Source: Listeria grayi DSM 20601
GTDB taxonomy: Bacteria > Bacillota > Bacilli > Lactobacillales > Listeriaceae
Direction: 5' to 3'
NCBI RefSeq assembly: GCF_000148995.1
Contig: NZ_GL538352.1
Location: 744,001-808,000, forward strand
Length of the DNA stretch: 64,000 nucleotides
The notes under the pieces are model-generated. The model was not told the DNA's origin, searched no databases, and saw only the letters and a list, made by a program, of their open reading frames with translations. The translations under genes and the position numbers were made by a program. Shown piece by piece: positions 38,339-48,545 of the stretch; within the stretch, counting starts at the first letter, position 1, and every line of letters begins with the position of its first letter.

Positions 38339-40969
38339 ATGAAACAATTAAGCAGTCAAGAAGTAAGACAAATGTTTTTAGACTTTTTCAAAGAAAAAGG
38401 TCACACGATCGAACCAAGCGCATCATTAGTTCCAGCAAATGATCCGACATTATTATGGATCAACAGCGGAGTAGCAACGATGAAAAAATATTTTGACGGT
38501 TCAGTCATTCCAGATAATCCACGGCTTTCTAATGCCCAAAAATCCATTCGGACAAATGATATTGAAAATGTCGGTAAAACAGCCAGACACCATACCTTTT
38601 TTGAAATGCTCGGAAATTTCTCGATCGGTGACTATTTTAAAGAAGAAGCGATCGTATGGGCATGGGAATTTTTAACAAGTCCAAAATGGATCGGCTTCGA
38701 TCCGGAAAAGCTATATGTAACGGTTTATCCAGAAGATAAAGAAGCAAAAGCGATCTGGAAAGAAAAAGTTGGCTTGGCCGATGCGCACATTGTCGAGATC
38801 GAAGATAATTTCTGGGATATCGGCGTGGGACCAAGCGGCCCAGACAGTGAGATCTTCTATGACCGCGGCGAAAGCTACGGCAACGATCCGGATGATCCCG
38901 AGCTTTATCCAGGCGGCGAAAACGAACGTTATCTGGAAATCTGGAATCTAGTATTTTCACAGTTCAACCACAATCCAGATGGCAGTTATACACCGCTTCC
39001 AAAGCAAAACATCGATACTGGGATGGGACTGGAACGTATGGTTTCCATTATCCAAGACGCACCTACCAACTTTGAAACAGACTTATTTATGCCAACGATC
39101 AAAGAAACTGAAAAATTGGCAAATGTACGTTATGGCAATTCTAGTGAAACCGATGTTGCTTTCAAAGTAATTGCTGACCATATTCGTACGGTAGCATTTG
39201 CGATCGGCGATGGAGCACTTCCTTCTAACGAAGGGCGAGGCTATGTCTTGCGCCGCTTGCTGCGCCGGGCTGTCCGCTATGCAAAACTGATCGGTATCAA
39301 CGAACCATTTATGTATCGTCTTGTTCCAGTTGTCGGTTCGATCATGAAAAGCTATTATCCGGAAGTAAGCAAGCAAGAAAGCTTTATCCAAAAAATCATT
39401 CGTAGCGAAGAAGAACGTTTCCATGAAACACTGAACGAAGGACTTGCGATCTTAGAGACGATTTTAAAGGAAGCAAAAGCATCAGGCGAAGCAACGATCA
39501 GTGGCTCGGCGATCTTCAAATTGTATGATACGTATGGTTTCCCAGTGGAATTAACAGAAGAATACGCAGAAGATCATGGACTAGCAGTTGATCATGAAGG
39601 TTTTGAAGCAGAAATGAAACAACAACGTGAACGTGCTCGGGAAGCAAGGGCAGACGTGAAGTCGATGCAGGTCCAAGGAGAATTGTTGGCTACATTGACA
39701 GAACCAAGCGCATTTATCGGCTATGAAAATACCGAGAGCCGCTCCCAAATCGTTTATTTGATCCAAAATGATACATTAGTAGATGAAGTAAAAGCAGGTG
39801 AAGAAGCACAAGTGATTTTCCGCGAAACACCATTCTATGCAGAAAGTGGCGGTCAAATCGCAGATCACGGAACAATCCAGTCCACAAGCGGTCTTGCTTA
39901 TGTGAAAGATGTCCAAAAAGCACCAAATAAACAAAACCTACACCGCATTTTTGTCGAGGAAGGCGTATTAAAATCAGGAGAAGAGGTCGACTTGCGCGTT
40001 GATACGTATAAACGTAAAAGTACGGTCAAAAACCATACCGCTACTCACTTATTGCATCGCGCACTCAAAAATGTCTTGGGGGAACACGTTAACCAAGCAG
40101 GTTCTCTAGTAGAACCGGAACGGCTGCGTTTTGATTTTTCCCATTTCAGCCAAATTTCAGAAGCAGAACTTGCCGAAATGGAAGCAGCCGTCAACGAAAA
40201 AATTTGGGAACAGATCCCGGTTGTTATTGAAGAAATGCCGATCGATGAAGCAAAAGCACTTGGTGCCATGGCACTTTTCGGTGAAAAATATGGCGATATC
40301 GTGCGCGTTGTCCAAGTTGGACGCTACTCGATCGAGCTTTGCGGCGGGGTCCATGTTAAAAACACCTCTGAAATCGGTTTGTTCAAGATCATTTCCGAAT
40401 CTGGTATTGGTGCCGGCACACGCAGAATCGAAGCAGTTACTGGCGAAGCAGCGTACCGTTTCGTTACCGAACAAGAAACGACTCTCAAAGAAACGGCAGC
40501 AAAACTGAAGACAAACAGCAGTGAAGCACCGCAAAAAGTGGATCAACTGCTTGCAGAATTAAAAGAAGTCAAACGAGAAAACGATTCGCTCCTTGCGAAA
40601 CTTGCTAATACAGAAAGTGCAGCTATTTTTGAACAACCGGAAGAAGTAAACGGTGTGCCAGTAATCGCGAAAAAAGTAAATGCCAAAGATATGAACCAAT
40701 TGCGCCAATTTGTCGATAACTGGAAAGACAAACAATTGGAAGGCGTCTTAGTACTTGCAACAAGCGAAGAAGGAAAAGTCAATCTGATCGCAGCCGTCAG
40801 TGAAGCATACCGCAGTAAATACCCTGCTGGCAAACTGATCAAAGAAGTGGCAGCGCGCGTTGGAGGAAACGGCGGTGGCAAGCCGGATATGGCTCAAGCA
40901 GGCGGTAAGAACCCCGAAGCACTGCCAGAAGCACTTGCTTTTGTAAAAGAATGGATAAGTATTCAATAA
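38339..40969 (+). CDS. alaS: Alanyl-tRNA synthetase
   Basis: 876 residues, full length. Class II catalytic core near the N terminus ([24 protein letters not shown]), editing domain with zinc/substrate residues [11 protein letters not shown] (about 566) and the CGGVHV motif near 668, and a C-terminal oligomerisation/C-Ala domain ending in [12 protein letters not shown]. Start at ATG 38339 after GAGGAGG; the upstream extension has no RBS. Regulated by the T-box leader. Confidence 0.98.
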   Translation: MKQLSSQEVRQMFLDFFKEKGHTIEPSASLVPANDPTLLWINSGVATMKKYFDGSVIPDNPRLSNAQKSIRTNDIENVGKTARHHTFFEMLGNFSIGDYFKEEAIVWAWEFLTSPKWIGFDPEKLYVTVYPEDKEAKAIWKEKVGLADAHIVEIEDNFWDIGVGPSGPDSEIFYDRGESYGNDPDDPELYPGGENERYLEIWNLVFSQFNHNPDGSYTPLPKQNIDTGMGLERMVSIIQDAPTNFETDLFMPTIKETEKLANVRYGNSSETDVAFKVIADHIRTVAFAIGDGALPSNEGRGYVLRRLLRRAVRYAKLIGINEPFMYRLVPVVGSIMKSYYPEVSKQESFIQKIIRSEEERFHETLNEGLAILETILKEAKASGEATISGSAIFKLYDTYGFPVELTEEYAEDHGLAVDHEGFEAEMKQQRERAREARADVKSMQVQGELLATLTEPSAFIGYENTESRSQIVYLIQNDTLVDEVKAGEEAQVIFRETPFYAESGGQIADHGTIQSTSGLAYVKDVQKAPNKQNLHRIFVEEGVLKSGEEVDLRVDTYKRKSTVKNHTATHLLHRALKNVLGEHVNQAGSLVEPERLRFDFSHFSQISEAELAEMEAAVNEKIWEQIPVVIEEMPIDEAKALGAMALFGEKYGDIVRVVQVGRYSIELCGGVHVKNTSEIGLFKIISESGIGAGTRRIEAVTGEAAYRFVTEQETTLKETAAKLKTNSSEAPQKVDQLLAELKEVKRENDSLLAKLANTESAAIFEQPEEVNGVPVIAKKVNAKDMNQLRQFVDNWKDKQLEGVLVLATSEEGKVNLIAAVSEAYRSKYPAGKLIKEVAARVGGNGGGKPDMAQAGGKNPEALPEALAFVKEWISIQ

Positions 40970-41004
40970 GAATGATTTAATTCGCGAAAAGCGCTTGGAT
41001 TTCT

Positions 41005-41033
41005 TTGTTATTTTCCCCATTATAGTGTAAAAT
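41005..41033 (+). promoter_or_regulatory. Possible ireB operon promoter
   Basis: TTGTTA (41005-41010), 17-base spacer, TAAAAT (41028-41033), upstream of the ireB-ruvX-yrzB unit. Confidence 0.45.
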
Positions 41034-41073
41034 GTAGGAAACAAAGCTGTAAACAAAAGTGGGGTGTGAGGAT

Positions 41074-41346
41074 ATGGATTCAAAAGATCAAACAATGTAT
41101 TACAATTTCGGCGATGATTCCATTGAAGAAGATGTGAAGCGGATCATGAAAGAAGTGTATAACGCTTTGCAGGAAAAAGGCTACAATCCAGTTAATCAAA
41201 TTGTTGGCTATCTGCTTTCAGGCGATCCTGCTTATATTCCAAGACACAACGATGCAAGAACATTGGTGCGCAAACTGGAACGTGACGAAATCATTGAAGA
41301 ATTGGTAAAATCTTATATGAAGACTCACCAATCCGACGCTAAATGA
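41074..41346 (+). CDS. ireB: IreB family regulatory protein (UPF0297)
   Basis: 90 residues. [48 protein letters not shown] is the conserved family core. In Enterococcus IreB is a substrate of the PASTA kinase IreK and a negative regulator of cephalosporin resistance; in Listeria the homolog (ReoM) controls MurA turnover. Thr near residue 7 (DQTMYYNF) matches the known phospho-site. ATG 41074 follows GTGAGGA; overlap with ruvX is ATGA. Confidence 0.93.
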   Translation: MDSKDQTMYYNFGDDSIEEDVKRIMKEVYNALQEKGYNPVNQIVGYLLSGDPAYIPRHNDARTLVRKLERDEIIEELVKSYMKTHQSDAK

Positions 41347-41759
41347 GGGTCATGGGCTTAGATGTCGGCTCAAAAACAGTCGGTGTCGCAATCAGTGATG
41401 CGCTTGGATGGACAGCACAAGGCATTGAAACTATTGCCATCAACGAAGCTGCCAAACAATTCGGGTACGATCGCGTAAAAGAACTCGCGCAAGAATATGA
41501 AGTGTCGAAAATCGTGGTCGGCCTGCCGAAAAATATGAATAACACATTAGGTCCTCGTGCGGAAAGCTCAAAAAAATACGCAGAGGTCTTAGAAAAAAGA
41601 GTACAACTCCCAGTAGTACTGTGGGATGAACGGATGACGACTCAGGCCGCTGAACGCACACTTCTTGAAGCAGACGTTTCAAGAGGGAAGCGCAAGAAAG
41701 TGATCGATAAGTTGGCAGCTGTGATGATCTTGCAGTCCTACTTGGATACAAATAATTAA
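41343..41759 (+). CDS. ruvX: Holliday-junction resolvase-like / pre-16S rRNA nuclease YqgF
   Basis: 138 residues, RNase H fold. Catalytic Asp in [29 protein letters not shown] near 60, and [11 protein letters not shown] near 97. The family is implicated in 16S rRNA 5'-end maturation. Starts at ATG 41343 within the ireB stop, with no separate RBS, so translation is coupled. Confidence 0.94.
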   Translation: MRVMGLDVGSKTVGVAISDALGWTAQGIETIAINEAAKQFGYDRVKELAQEYEVSKIVVGLPKNMNNTLGPRAESSKKYAEVLEKRVQLPVVLWDERMTTQAAERTLLEADVSRGKRKKVIDKLAAVMILQSYLDTNN

Positions 41760-41772
41760 AAGAGGTGAAAAC

Positions 41773-42090
41773 ATGGCAGAGGAACACAACCATAACCATG
41801 CGCATAATCACGAGGAAAACTTGATTTGGATCACAAATGAAGAAGGAAAACAAGAAGCATACGAAATTTTATTTGATTTCGATTCGGAAGCATTTGATAA
41901 ATCTTACGTTTTGTATTTCCCAGCGGATGCGAGCGAAGACGATGAGATCGAGATTCTCGCTTCTTCTTATATTCAAGATGAAGAAGGAAATCAAGGTAAA
42001 TTAGAACCAGTTGAAACAGATGAAGAATGGGATATGATCGAAGAGATCCTTGCTACATTCCTCGCAGATGAAGAAGGCGAAGAAGAATAA
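41773..42090 (+). CDS. DUF1292 family protein (YrzB-like)
   Basis: 105 residues, strongly acidic, with a His/Asn-rich start ([14 protein letters not shown]) and the family core [21 protein letters not shown]. The function is unknown. The ireB-ruvX-yrzB trio is conserved in Firmicutes. ATG 41773 follows AAAGAGGTG. A terminator lies immediately after. Confidence 0.9.
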   Translation: MAEEHNHNHAHNHEENLIWITNEEGKQEAYEILFDFDSEAFDKSYVLYFPADASEDDEIEILASSYIQDEEGNQGKLEPVETDEEWDMIEEILATFLADEEGEEE

Positions 42091-42099
42091 TCGGGCAGC

Positions 42100-42141
42100 A
42101 AAAAAGCTACGCAGACCAGTAACAGGTTGCGTAGCTTTTTT
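42100..42141. terminator. Bidirectional terminator
   Basis: AAAAAAGCTACGCA (42100-42113) and TGCGTAGCTTTTTT (42128-42141), perfect 14-bp arms; serves the DUF1292 gene and the convergent DedA gene. Confidence 0.95.
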
Positions 42142-42151
42142 CGTTTTTGGA

Positions 42152-42775
42152 TCAAGCAGCAGGTCTTCTTCTCTTCCATAGTTTATATAAGCCATAAAGG
42201 ACTAAGAGAATAACTGCGATCAGCATCAAATAACTGATCGGCCGCATGTATTTCTCTACGGCGCCCCAGTGGGAACCGAGCGAGTACCCAAGCCAAGTCA
42301 GCATAAGGTTCCAGGGAATACATCCTAGCGTTGTGTAAATCACGAATTTATATATATTCATTTTTCCGATTCCGGCTGGTAAGGAAATGAAAGTCCGGAT
42401 CACCGGCAACAATCTGCCGAAAGATACAGTAGCTGCACCATAATGTTCAAACCAAAGCGCTGATTTTTCTAAGTGACTGGCATTTAAGAAAATAAACTTA
42501 CCATACTTCAAGATAAAGGCTTTTCCGCCATATTTCCCCACATAATAAGCAAGAAGCGAACCGAAGAGATTCCCGAGTGTGCCCGCGATGACGACAAGTG
42601 CGATGTTTAATTTCCCGGCTTCCGCCATGAATCCGCCGAAGAGCATGATAACCTCACTGGGTAGCGGAATACATACACTTTCGATCGTCATCCCGAGAAA
42701 AATCCCGAAATGTCCTAATGTGTCAACAAGCCAGAGTGTGAAAGTTTGTAATAGATGAATAAGTGAATGTAACAC
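42152..42775 (-). CDS. DedA family membrane protein
   Basis: About 207 residues with four to five membrane helices. Family motifs: GMTIESVCIPLPSEVIMLFGGFMA near 30, FGRLLPVIRTFISLPAGIGKM near 120, and a basic C terminus (KLWKRRRPAA). DedA proteins act in membrane lipid carrier recycling (some flip undecaprenyl phosphate). The frame opens with TTG 42781, which is too close to AAGGAG; GTG 42775 has better spacing. It stands alone on the minus strand between plus-strand genes. Confidence 0.9.
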   Translation of the reverse strand: MLHSLIHLLQTFTLWLVDTLGHFGIFLGMTIESVCIPLPSEVIMLFGGFMAEAGKLNIALVVIAGTLGNLFGSLLAYYVGKYGGKAFILKYGKFIFLNASHLEKSALWFEHYGAATVSFGRLLPVIRTFISLPAGIGKMNIYKFVIYTTLGCIPWNLMLTWLGYSLGSHWGAVEKYMRPISYLMLIAVILLVLYGLYKLWKRRRPAA

Positions 42776-42956
42776 GATCAAGGACTCCTTTTAATAAAAT
42801 CACAGCTTAATCATTATACCGAAAAAAAGCGAAATCGTCATCACTAGATTGCCTTGCTAATTCTAAATATTAATTAAAGTTTTGAAGAAACATAGCAATT
42901 TACCGCGAAAGTCTGTATAATAAATAGGGAATTTGCTGAGAGAAAAGAGGTCTATA

Positions 42957-44024
42957 ATGGAAAAGAAAACGAGCAAAATCATCACCGTGGTCATCGTTAG
43001 CATCGTCGTTTTACTTCTTCTCATCGCTGGTATCAGTTATTTTTATGTAAAATCAGAATTAGACGCAAAATCACCAGACAGCGACAAAAAAGTAATTGTG
43101 GAGATACCAAATGGTGTTAGCAGTAAACAAATTGCTGAACTGCTTGAAAACAAAGATGTTATCAGCAGCGCAAGGATTTTTTCTTTTTATGTCAAATATA
43201 ATAATAGTAATCTCAAAGCTGGTAATTATCAATTATCACCGTCCATGAGTGTTGATCAGATCGTAAGCAAGATCCAAAGTGGCAAAACGGTCCCGCCAGA
43301 AAAATTGGTTATTCCGGAAGGGTATACAGTGGATCAAATCGCCAGTCGCATCGCTGAGTTCGAGCCAAAACTTTCCAAAAAAGCGGTTCTGAAAACGATG
43401 GATGATCCTGCTTTTGTAAAAGAAATGATCGCGAAATATCCGGATATGCTCAGCAAAAAAGTATTACATAAATCCGTTCTTCATCCACTGGAAGGTTATT
43501 TATATCCAGCTACCTATGAATTCAAACAAACCCATCCAACCGCAGAACAGATCATTGAAGAGATGTTGAAAGCAACTAGCGTCAAGATCACGGATTATGC
43601 ACCACAGTTGAAAAAGCAAAAGAAATCTGTCCAAGCGTTTTTAACAATGTCTTCTATTATTGAAAAAGAGGCGACGCAAAATACAGATAGAGCAAAGATC
43701 GCGAGTGTCTTTTATAACCGAATCAAAGTGAAAATGCCGCTACAGACAGATCCTACTGTCCTTTATGCACTTGGAAAGCACAAAACAAGGACTTATTATA
43801 AGGATCTGGAAGTGGACTCGCCTTATAATACCTATAAAAACACTGGATTGCCTCCTGGCCCTATCTCTAATAGTGGCGTCACTTCCATGGAAGCAGCACT
43901 TCATCCTGCTAAGACGGATTACTTGTATTTCTTAGCGAATAGCAAAACACATAAAGTTTATTTTTCTAAAACGTTAGAAGAACACAATGCTTTAAAAGAA
44001 AAACATATTTCACAAGGAAATTGA
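42957..44024 (+). CDS. mltG: Endolytic murein transglycosylase MltG
   Basis: 355 residues. N-terminal cytosolic tail and membrane helix (about 10-32), LysM-like region (IPNGVSSKQIAELLENKDVI), then the YceG catalytic domain with Glu in MSSIIEKEA near 232 and LQTDPTVLYALG, GLPPGPISNSG. It cuts nascent peptidoglycan strands at the membrane. ATG 42957 follows AAGAGGTC. Confidence 0.95.
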   Translation: MEKKTSKIITVVIVSIVVLLLLIAGISYFYVKSELDAKSPDSDKKVIVEIPNGVSSKQIAELLENKDVISSARIFSFYVKYNNSNLKAGNYQLSPSMSVDQIVSKIQSGKTVPPEKLVIPEGYTVDQIASRIAEFEPKLSKKAVLKTMDDPAFVKEMIAKYPDMLSKKVLHKSVLHPLEGYLYPATYEFKQTHPTAEQIIEEMLKATSVKITDYAPQLKKQKKSVQAFLTMSSIIEKEATQNTDRAKIASVFYNRIKVKMPLQTDPTVLYALGKHKTRTYYKDLEVDSPYNTYKNTGLPPGPISNSGVTSMEAALHPAKTDYLYFLANSKTHKVYFSKTLEEHNALKEKHISQGN

Positions 44025-44040
44025 TTGAAGGAGAATGACA

Positions 44041-44700
44041 ATGGACGACTTGATTCGTACCTATTTGCAAGAACAAATACCCGCACGTCATCCGTTTTTT
44101 CAGGAAATGGAGAAACGGGCAAAAGAAGACGGCGTTCCGATCATGGAGCCAGATTCATTAGAGACCATGCTGATGATCATGGAAATCCAACAACCGAAAC
44201 GCATTTTGGAACTGGGAACCGCGATTGGCTATTCCGCGCTCCGCATGGCAGAACGGTTACCGCATACAGAGATCATTACGGTGGAACGCGATCAAGAGCG
44301 CTATGATCAAGCCATCGAAAATATCAATACTTACGGAGCAGAAGACCAGATTCGTGTCGTGTTTGCTGATGCCTTGGAACAAACGGAAGCTATCTTAGCG
44401 CATGGGCCATTTGATGCGATCTTTATCGATGCAGCCAAAGCACAATACGAAAAATTCTTTACTCTTTTCACTGCTAGGCTGATAGATGAGGGTGTTATCT
44501 ACACAGATAATGTGCTTTTTAAAGGCTTAGCATTAGAACTTGAACCCGATTTGCAGAAGAAAAGACGTGTTGCACGGAAAATGCGTGAATTTAATCAATT
44601 TTTAACGGCTCATCCTGACTTTACAACCAGTTTCATCCCCTTGGGCGATGGATTAGCGATTACGAAGCGAAAACAAAAAGGGAGCCATGATAATGAATAA
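44041..44700 (+). CDS. trmR: tRNA 5-hydroxyuridine methyltransferase (O-methyltransferase)
   Basis: 219 residues, class I SAM methyltransferase, COMT-like. SAM loop [16 protein letters not shown] near 56, acidic EIITVERD, metal-site [14 protein letters not shown] near 130, and DNVLFKG. Orthologous in place and sequence to B. subtilis YrrM (TrmR), which makes 5-methoxyuridine at tRNA wobble positions. ATG 44035 is too near the RBS; ATG 44041 has 7-base spacing. Overlaps udk. Confidence 0.9.
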   Translation: MDDLIRTYLQEQIPARHPFFQEMEKRAKEDGVPIMEPDSLETMLMIMEIQQPKRILELGTAIGYSALRMAERLPHTEIITVERDQERYDQAIENINTYGAEDQIRVVFADALEQTEAILAHGPFDAIFIDAAKAQYEKFFTLFTARLIDEGVIYTDNVLFKGLALELEPDLQKKRRVARKMREFNQFLTAHPDFTTSFIPLGDGLAITKRKQKGSHDNE

Positions 44701-45325
44701 GAATAAGAAACCGATCGTGGTAGGAGTAACAGGCGGCTCTGGTTCCGGGAAAACGACCGTGACAAAAGCTATTTATGATTACTTTCAGGGACACTCTATC
44801 CTCATGCTGGAACAAGATTATTATTATAAAGACCAATCGCATTTACCGATGCAAGAACGCCGGAAAACGAACTATGACCATCCGCTTGCCTTCGATACCG
44901 ATCTCTTGATCGAGCATTTGAAAATGCTACTCAACTATGAGACAATAGAAAAACCAGTGTATGACTATACCATCGATACACGCTCCTCAGAAGTAATCAT
45001 TCAAGAACCAAAAGAAGTGATTATTCTGGAAGGGATCTTGATTCTGGAAGATCCGCGTCTTCGCGAGCTAATGGATATCAAAGTATATGTCGATACGGAT
45101 GACGATATCCGCTTTATACGCCGGCTCACCCGTGATATCAATGACCGCGGCAGAACAATGGAGTCTGTCATCGATCAATATTTGTCAGTTGTCAAACCCA
45201 TGCATAATGAATTCATCGAACCTACTAAAAAATTTGCAGATATTATTTTCCCAGAAGGTGGGAAGAACCGCGTGGCTATTGACTTGATGACAACGAAAAT
45301 AGCATCGATCCTGCAAGCAAAATAA
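44693..45325 (+). CDS. udk: Uridine kinase
   Basis: 210 residues. Phosphorylates uridine/cytidine. P-loop [16 protein letters not shown] near 11, [13 protein letters not shown] near 40, NYDHPLAFD, and the lid [13 protein letters not shown] near 147. ATG 44693 chosen over 44687 on spacing from GGGAG. It overlaps the end of trmR by 8 bases. greA downstream has its own promoter. Confidence 0.96.
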   Translation: MNKNKKPIVVGVTGGSGSGKTTVTKAIYDYFQGHSILMLEQDYYYKDQSHLPMQERRKTNYDHPLAFDTDLLIEHLKMLLNYETIEKPVYDYTIDTRSSEVIIQEPKEVIILEGILILEDPRLRELMDIKVYVDTDDDIRFIRRLTRDINDRGRTMESVIDQYLSVVKPMHNEFIEPTKKFADIIFPEGGKNRVAIDLMTTKIASILQAK

Positions 45326-45354
45326 CCGCATTTTCAAAAGATATGCCTTTCTGC

Positions 45355-45383
45355 TTGTCAAATGGCAGAAATTACGGTAAAAT
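45355..45383 (+). promoter_or_regulatory. greA promoter
   Basis: TTGTCA (45355-45360), 17-base spacer, TAAAAT (45378-45383); about 150 bases upstream of the greA start, giving a long leader. Confidence 0.75.
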
Positions 45384-45463
45384 TTCCCTAGTGAAAATTG
45401 AAACGTTTGCTTACTGGAAGAGAAAACGATGGATGATTCTCACATAAGGTAAATATTCATTTC

Positions 45464-45494
45464 AAAGTGCGGAGTAGCCTCCGTGCTTTTCTTG
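45464..45494 (+). terminator. Terminator-like hairpin in the greA leader
   Basis: AAAGTGCGGAG (45464-45474) pairs over its full length with CTCCGTGCTTT (two G-U pairs) around a 4-base loop, followed by TTTTCTTG. It lies between the greA promoter and its RBS, so it can act as an attenuator or release a short leader RNA. It could instead end udk transcripts. Confidence 0.65.
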
Positions 45495-45533
45495 CAATAA
45501 AGAAATAATGTGTATATAAAGGAGAGAACTAGA

Positions 45534-46016
45534 TTGGCTCAAGAAAAAGTATTTCCAATGACCCTGGAAGGGAAAGCAAAATTAGAAACAGAATTACATG
45601 AATTAAAAACGGTAAAACGTAAAGAAGTTGTAGAAAGAATCAAGATCGCTCGCGGTTTCGGTGATCTATCAGAAAACTCCGAGTACGATTCTGCTAAAGA
45701 TGAACAAGCATTCGTAGAAGGTCGCATCACAACCCTGGAAAACATGATCCGCAATGCGCAGATCATTGATGCTTTAGATGCAAGCAACGATTTAGTGACA
45801 CTTGGTAAAACAGTAACCTTTACGGAAGTTCCTGACGGAGACGAAGAAGCTTACACGATCGTCGGTAGCGCCGAAGCAGATCCATTTGAAGGACGTATCT
45901 CTAACGATTCTCCAATCGCTAAAGCACTTTTAGGACACAAGATCGGCGAAGAAGTAGAGATCCAAACCCCTGGCGGCGAAATGACAGTTAAGATCATCGC
46001 GATCAGCGCTTCTTAA
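45534..46016 (+). CDS. greA: Transcription elongation factor GreA
   Basis: 160 residues. Rescues backtracked RNA polymerase by stimulating transcript cleavage. Coiled-coil with the acidic tip [24 protein letters not shown] near 40-63 and the C-terminal FKBP-like domain ([20 protein letters not shown]). TTG 45534 is the start: AAAGGAG is 9 bases upstream and the product then begins [13 protein letters not shown], as in related GreA. The leader contains a terminator-like hairpin. Confidence 0.97.
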   Translation: MAQEKVFPMTLEGKAKLETELHELKTVKRKEVVERIKIARGFGDLSENSEYDSAKDEQAFVEGRITTLENMIRNAQIIDALDASNDLVTLGKTVTFTEVPDGDEEAYTIVGSAEADPFEGRISNDSPIAKALLGHKIGEEVEIQTPGGEMTVKIIAISAS

Positions 46017-46056
46017 TCAGCTTTCGTGCTAGTGGATATAAAGGCGGTGAATACAC

Positions 46057-46695
46057 GTGGCAAATAGCAGACAAACAAAAAACAAACGCGTTTCGCAAAA
46101 TATGGTGGATGCTTCCAGACAAGAGCAAAATACGAAGCGTAAAAAAACCAACTTGATATTAAATATCTTGATTATTGTCGTCGCACTATTGATCGTTTTA
46201 AGTTTGTGGTTTGTTTTATTTACAACGAATAAAAAGGAACAAACTCCTTCCAATACCAAAACAGCATCTTCTGTTAAAAATAAAGAAGATGCTGTAGGTG
46301 TTTCTAAGAAAGAAAAAACACCTGCAAAAGAGGAAAAAGCAAAAGAAGAAACAAAGACCGAAAAAAGTGATGATCCTAATGTCTCTGAAGTGATCACGAA
46401 AAACTGGCAAGCGGTCAAAACGGAACAAACCGGTCAACACATCAATTCGTATGACTCCAGCAGTGTTGATTGGAAAGAAAAGCTGGAAGCAGCAAGCGAA
46501 GGTGCAGACATCTCGCGTGACGATATGTCTGTCTGGTTTGTGGAACATGGTAAAAAGCCAGCAACGGAAGCAATTACCACGGTTTCTAAAAAAGAAACGC
46601 CTGACAAGGCTTTCCGCGTTTATCTGTCTTGGAAAGACAACGAAGGTTGGGCAGCCACAAAAGTAGAAGTATTGAAAACAAATGATAAACGATAA
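46057..46695 (+). CDS. YrrS-like membrane protein (DUF1510)
   Basis: 212 residues. Basic cytosolic N terminus (SRQTKNKRVSQN), one membrane helix at about 31-55, a charged Lys/Glu linker (about 60-108), and the C-terminal DUF1510 domain with WQAVKTEQTGQH and FRVYLSWKDNEGWAATKVEVL. Function unknown; conserved downstream of greA. GTG 46057 follows AAAGGCGGTGA. Confidence 0.88.
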   Translation: MANSRQTKNKRVSQNMVDASRQEQNTKRKKTNLILNILIIVVALLIVLSLWFVLFTTNKKEQTPSNTKTASSVKNKEDAVGVSKKEKTPAKEEKAKEETKTEKSDDPNVSEVITKNWQAVKTEQTGQHINSYDSSSVDWKEKLEAASEGADISRDDMSVWFVEHGKKPATEAITTVSKKETPDKAFRVYLSWKDNEGWAATKVEVLKTNDKR

Positions 46696-46733
46696 AAAAG
46701 AATGGGACTGCGTCTAAGTGCCATTCTTTTTTT
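46694..46733 (+). terminator. Terminator of the greA-yrrS unit
   Basis: AAAAAAGAATGG (46694-46705) pairs with CCATTCTTTTTT (46721-46732) around a 15-base loop. Confidence 0.85.
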
Positions 46734-46746
46734 AAGGAGGAAAATT

Positions 46747-47454
46747 ATGCAACGAATCGGAATTATCGGTGCTATGCAAGAAGAAGTAGCACTACTAAAA
46801 GAAAAATTAGTACATAGAGAAGAAATCGTCCTTAAAGGGGCAACTTTTTATAAAGGTTATATCCATGACAAAGAAATCATCTTGCTTCAATCTGGGATCG
46901 GCAAAGTGAATGCTGCAATCGGTACTACGATCCTTTGTCAAAACTTTGAACCAGAAATGATCATCAACACTGGAACAGCAGGAGGAGTGGGTTCGGAACT
47001 TTCTGTTGGTGATATCATTATTTCTGATCAGCTGACTTATGGCGATGTCGATGCCACTGCTTTCGGTTACGAATTTGGCCAAGTACCACAAATGCCAGCT
47101 TTTTATCGAGGTAGTGAAAAATTAGCGAGACTAGCGCAATCGATCTATAACACTGCTTTGGAAGAAATTGGCAACAAAGCTTATTACGGTTTGATCGTGA
47201 CAACAGATTCCTTCATCTCTAACAGCGAACAAAAACAGGCTATCCAGCGGCAATTCCCTGCTGTACAGGCGGTAGAGATGGAAGCAACCGCAATTGCCCA
47301 AACCGCTTCTCATTTTGAGATACCATTTGTTATCATTCGCGCGATTTCTGATACAGCAGACGGAAAAGCAGCAGATTCATTTGATACATTTGTCGAACTT
47401 GCTTCTAAACAATCCGCGTCTTGTATTTTGAAATTGTTGGAGGAATTGGCTTGA
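46747..47454 (+). CDS. mtnN: 5'-methylthioadenosine/S-adenosylhomocysteine nucleosidase
   Basis: 235 residues. Splits adenine from MTA and SAH in the methyl cycle and yields the AI-2 precursor. N-terminal IGIIGAMQEEVALLKEKL, ribose-binding NTGTAGGVGSELSVGDIIISD, VEMEATAIAQTA near 175, and catalytic Asp in IRAISDTADG near 200. ATG 46747 has AAGGAGG upstream; the frame extension upstream covers the terminator and is not real. Confidence 0.96.
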   Translation: MQRIGIIGAMQEEVALLKEKLVHREEIVLKGATFYKGYIHDKEIILLQSGIGKVNAAIGTTILCQNFEPEMIINTGTAGGVGSELSVGDIIISDQLTYGDVDATAFGYEFGQVPQMPAFYRGSEKLARLAQSIYNTALEEIGNKAYYGLIVTTDSFISNSEQKQAIQRQFPAVQAVEMEATAIAQTASHFEIPFVIIRAISDTADGKAADSFDTFVELASKQSASCILKLLEELA

Positions 47455-47469
47455 ATAGGCAGTGCCTGT

Positions 47470-47766
47470 GAATGAATCAATAGGAGGAAATGGACATGCA
47501 AAGTTGCTAGTTATGCAGATAAAACTTTTTGGAATAGTAGCCATGCTTATAAAAAAAATAAGCACATTAAATATAAAGTTTCCACTGCTACAATGAATAA
47601 GAATCCGAATTATTGTTCTAAAATGGTATTTCAATCATATTATTATGGAAGCGGAAGTATAAATGCAATCGAGCCAGCAATGGCCGGCTTAGATTGGATT
47701 TCCCCATCTATGATTCCACGAACATTTACAGCGAAATACTATCCTAAGAAAATAGGAACCTACTAA
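47470..47766 (+). pseudogene. Permuted papain-fold (YiiX/YycO-like) amidase remnant, copy 2
   Basis: GTG 47470 opens a stretch reading VNESIGGNGHAK, resembling the GHA(G) motif that carries the family histidine; the frame then changes near 47503 to VASYADKTFWNSS, the cysteine segment NKNPNYCSKMVFQSYYYGSGS, and GLDWISPSMIPRTFTAKYYPKKIGTY, ending TAA 47764-47766. The part between the histidine and cysteine segments is shortened and the N terminus is absent. It is parallel to copy 1 at 32.4 kb and is followed by the same kind of small membrane protein gene. Confidence 0.65.
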
Positions 47767-47782
47767 GGAAACGAGGTTTATT

Positions 47783-48238
47783 ATGAAAAAAATAGTAATC
47801 GGAATTATTGTAGTTGTCGTGCTAGTTATTGGGGGTTCTTATGGTTATTATTATGGGAACATGTGGTATCTCAAAGCTAAAGCCAAAGTTCCTATTGAAA
47901 AAGCAGTCAAGAGTATGGACATCCCTAAATCAGACCTTTATGTCATTAAAGATAATACTTATTATACGGCCGATTCTGTGGATGATGTGTATAAAATAAT
48001 TACCACGAAAAGTGATTATAAGCAATGGGAAAAGCTGGTTCTAAGACGAGATAAATATTTTGATGGTACTAAGTTGAAGAACAAACGGGACTTAAATAAA
48101 ATAGAAAATTGTGAGATAACATATTATATTACTTACGAAAAAAACACTAAAAAAGCAACTATTGATTATGTTCTAGCTGGTAACAGTATTAGTAAAAAAA
48201 GTGAAAAAAATATTTTCATTACTTTAAAAAATAAATAG
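47783..48238 (+). CDS. Small membrane-anchored protein, unknown; partner of the amidase remnant
   Basis: 151 residues. N-terminal membrane anchor (MKKIVIG then Val/Ile-rich to about 24), followed by a hydrophilic extracytoplasmic domain rich in Lys, Tyr and Asp with the conserved pieces IPKSDLYVIKDN, ITTKSDYKQWEKL, NKIENCEITYYITYEKN and YVLAGNSISKK. No known domain recognised. ATG 47783 follows ACGAGG. Closest relative in the window is the broken gene at 32801; both follow an amidase remnant and are followed by TATGTGTTCATTC. An immunity-like or cell-wall partner role is only a guess. Confidence 0.7.
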   Translation: MKKIVIGIIVVVVLVIGGSYGYYYGNMWYLKAKAKVPIEKAVKSMDIPKSDLYVIKDNTYYTADSVDDVYKIITTKSDYKQWEKLVLRRDKYFDGTKLKNKRDLNKIENCEITYYITYEKNTKKATIDYVLAGNSISKKSEKNIFITLKNK

Positions 48239-48545
48239 TTAAATTTTATGTGTTCATTCCAAGCGACGGAAATATAAAGTTATTGTTCACCTAAAATAAA
48301 AGCAAAAAAGAATCACATGGAAACACCATTTTCGAAAATGGATTTCATGCGATTCCTTTGTTATTTGACTTATTGAGTCTTATGATTTCAAAGATAAAGC
48401 CATCGCTGTAATGGATAATTATCTATCGGTACAATAATAATGGAGTTTAATTTGTGACGTAAGCAGAGTATGACTATAAAAAACTGTCTGAAAAATTTTT
48501 CGTATTTTTCGTTCGAAAGATTGATGTAGGAGCTTGGCACAGCTT
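48239..48545. other. Intergenic stretch with a long imperfect hairpin
   Basis: No gene is supported. At 48306-48358 an imperfect stem of about 24 bp (AAAGAATCACATGGAAA ... CCATTTT-CG-AAAATGG ... TTTCATGCGATTCCTTT) may terminate the upstream gene. A short open tail DFKDKAIAVMDNYLSVQ (about 48388-48438) has no start or context and is probably chance or another remnant. Confidence 0.5.

Noticed and set aside
48388-48438. Open tail reading DFKDKAIAVMDNYLSVQ
   Set aside because: No start codon or context; likely chance or an unidentifiable remnant.
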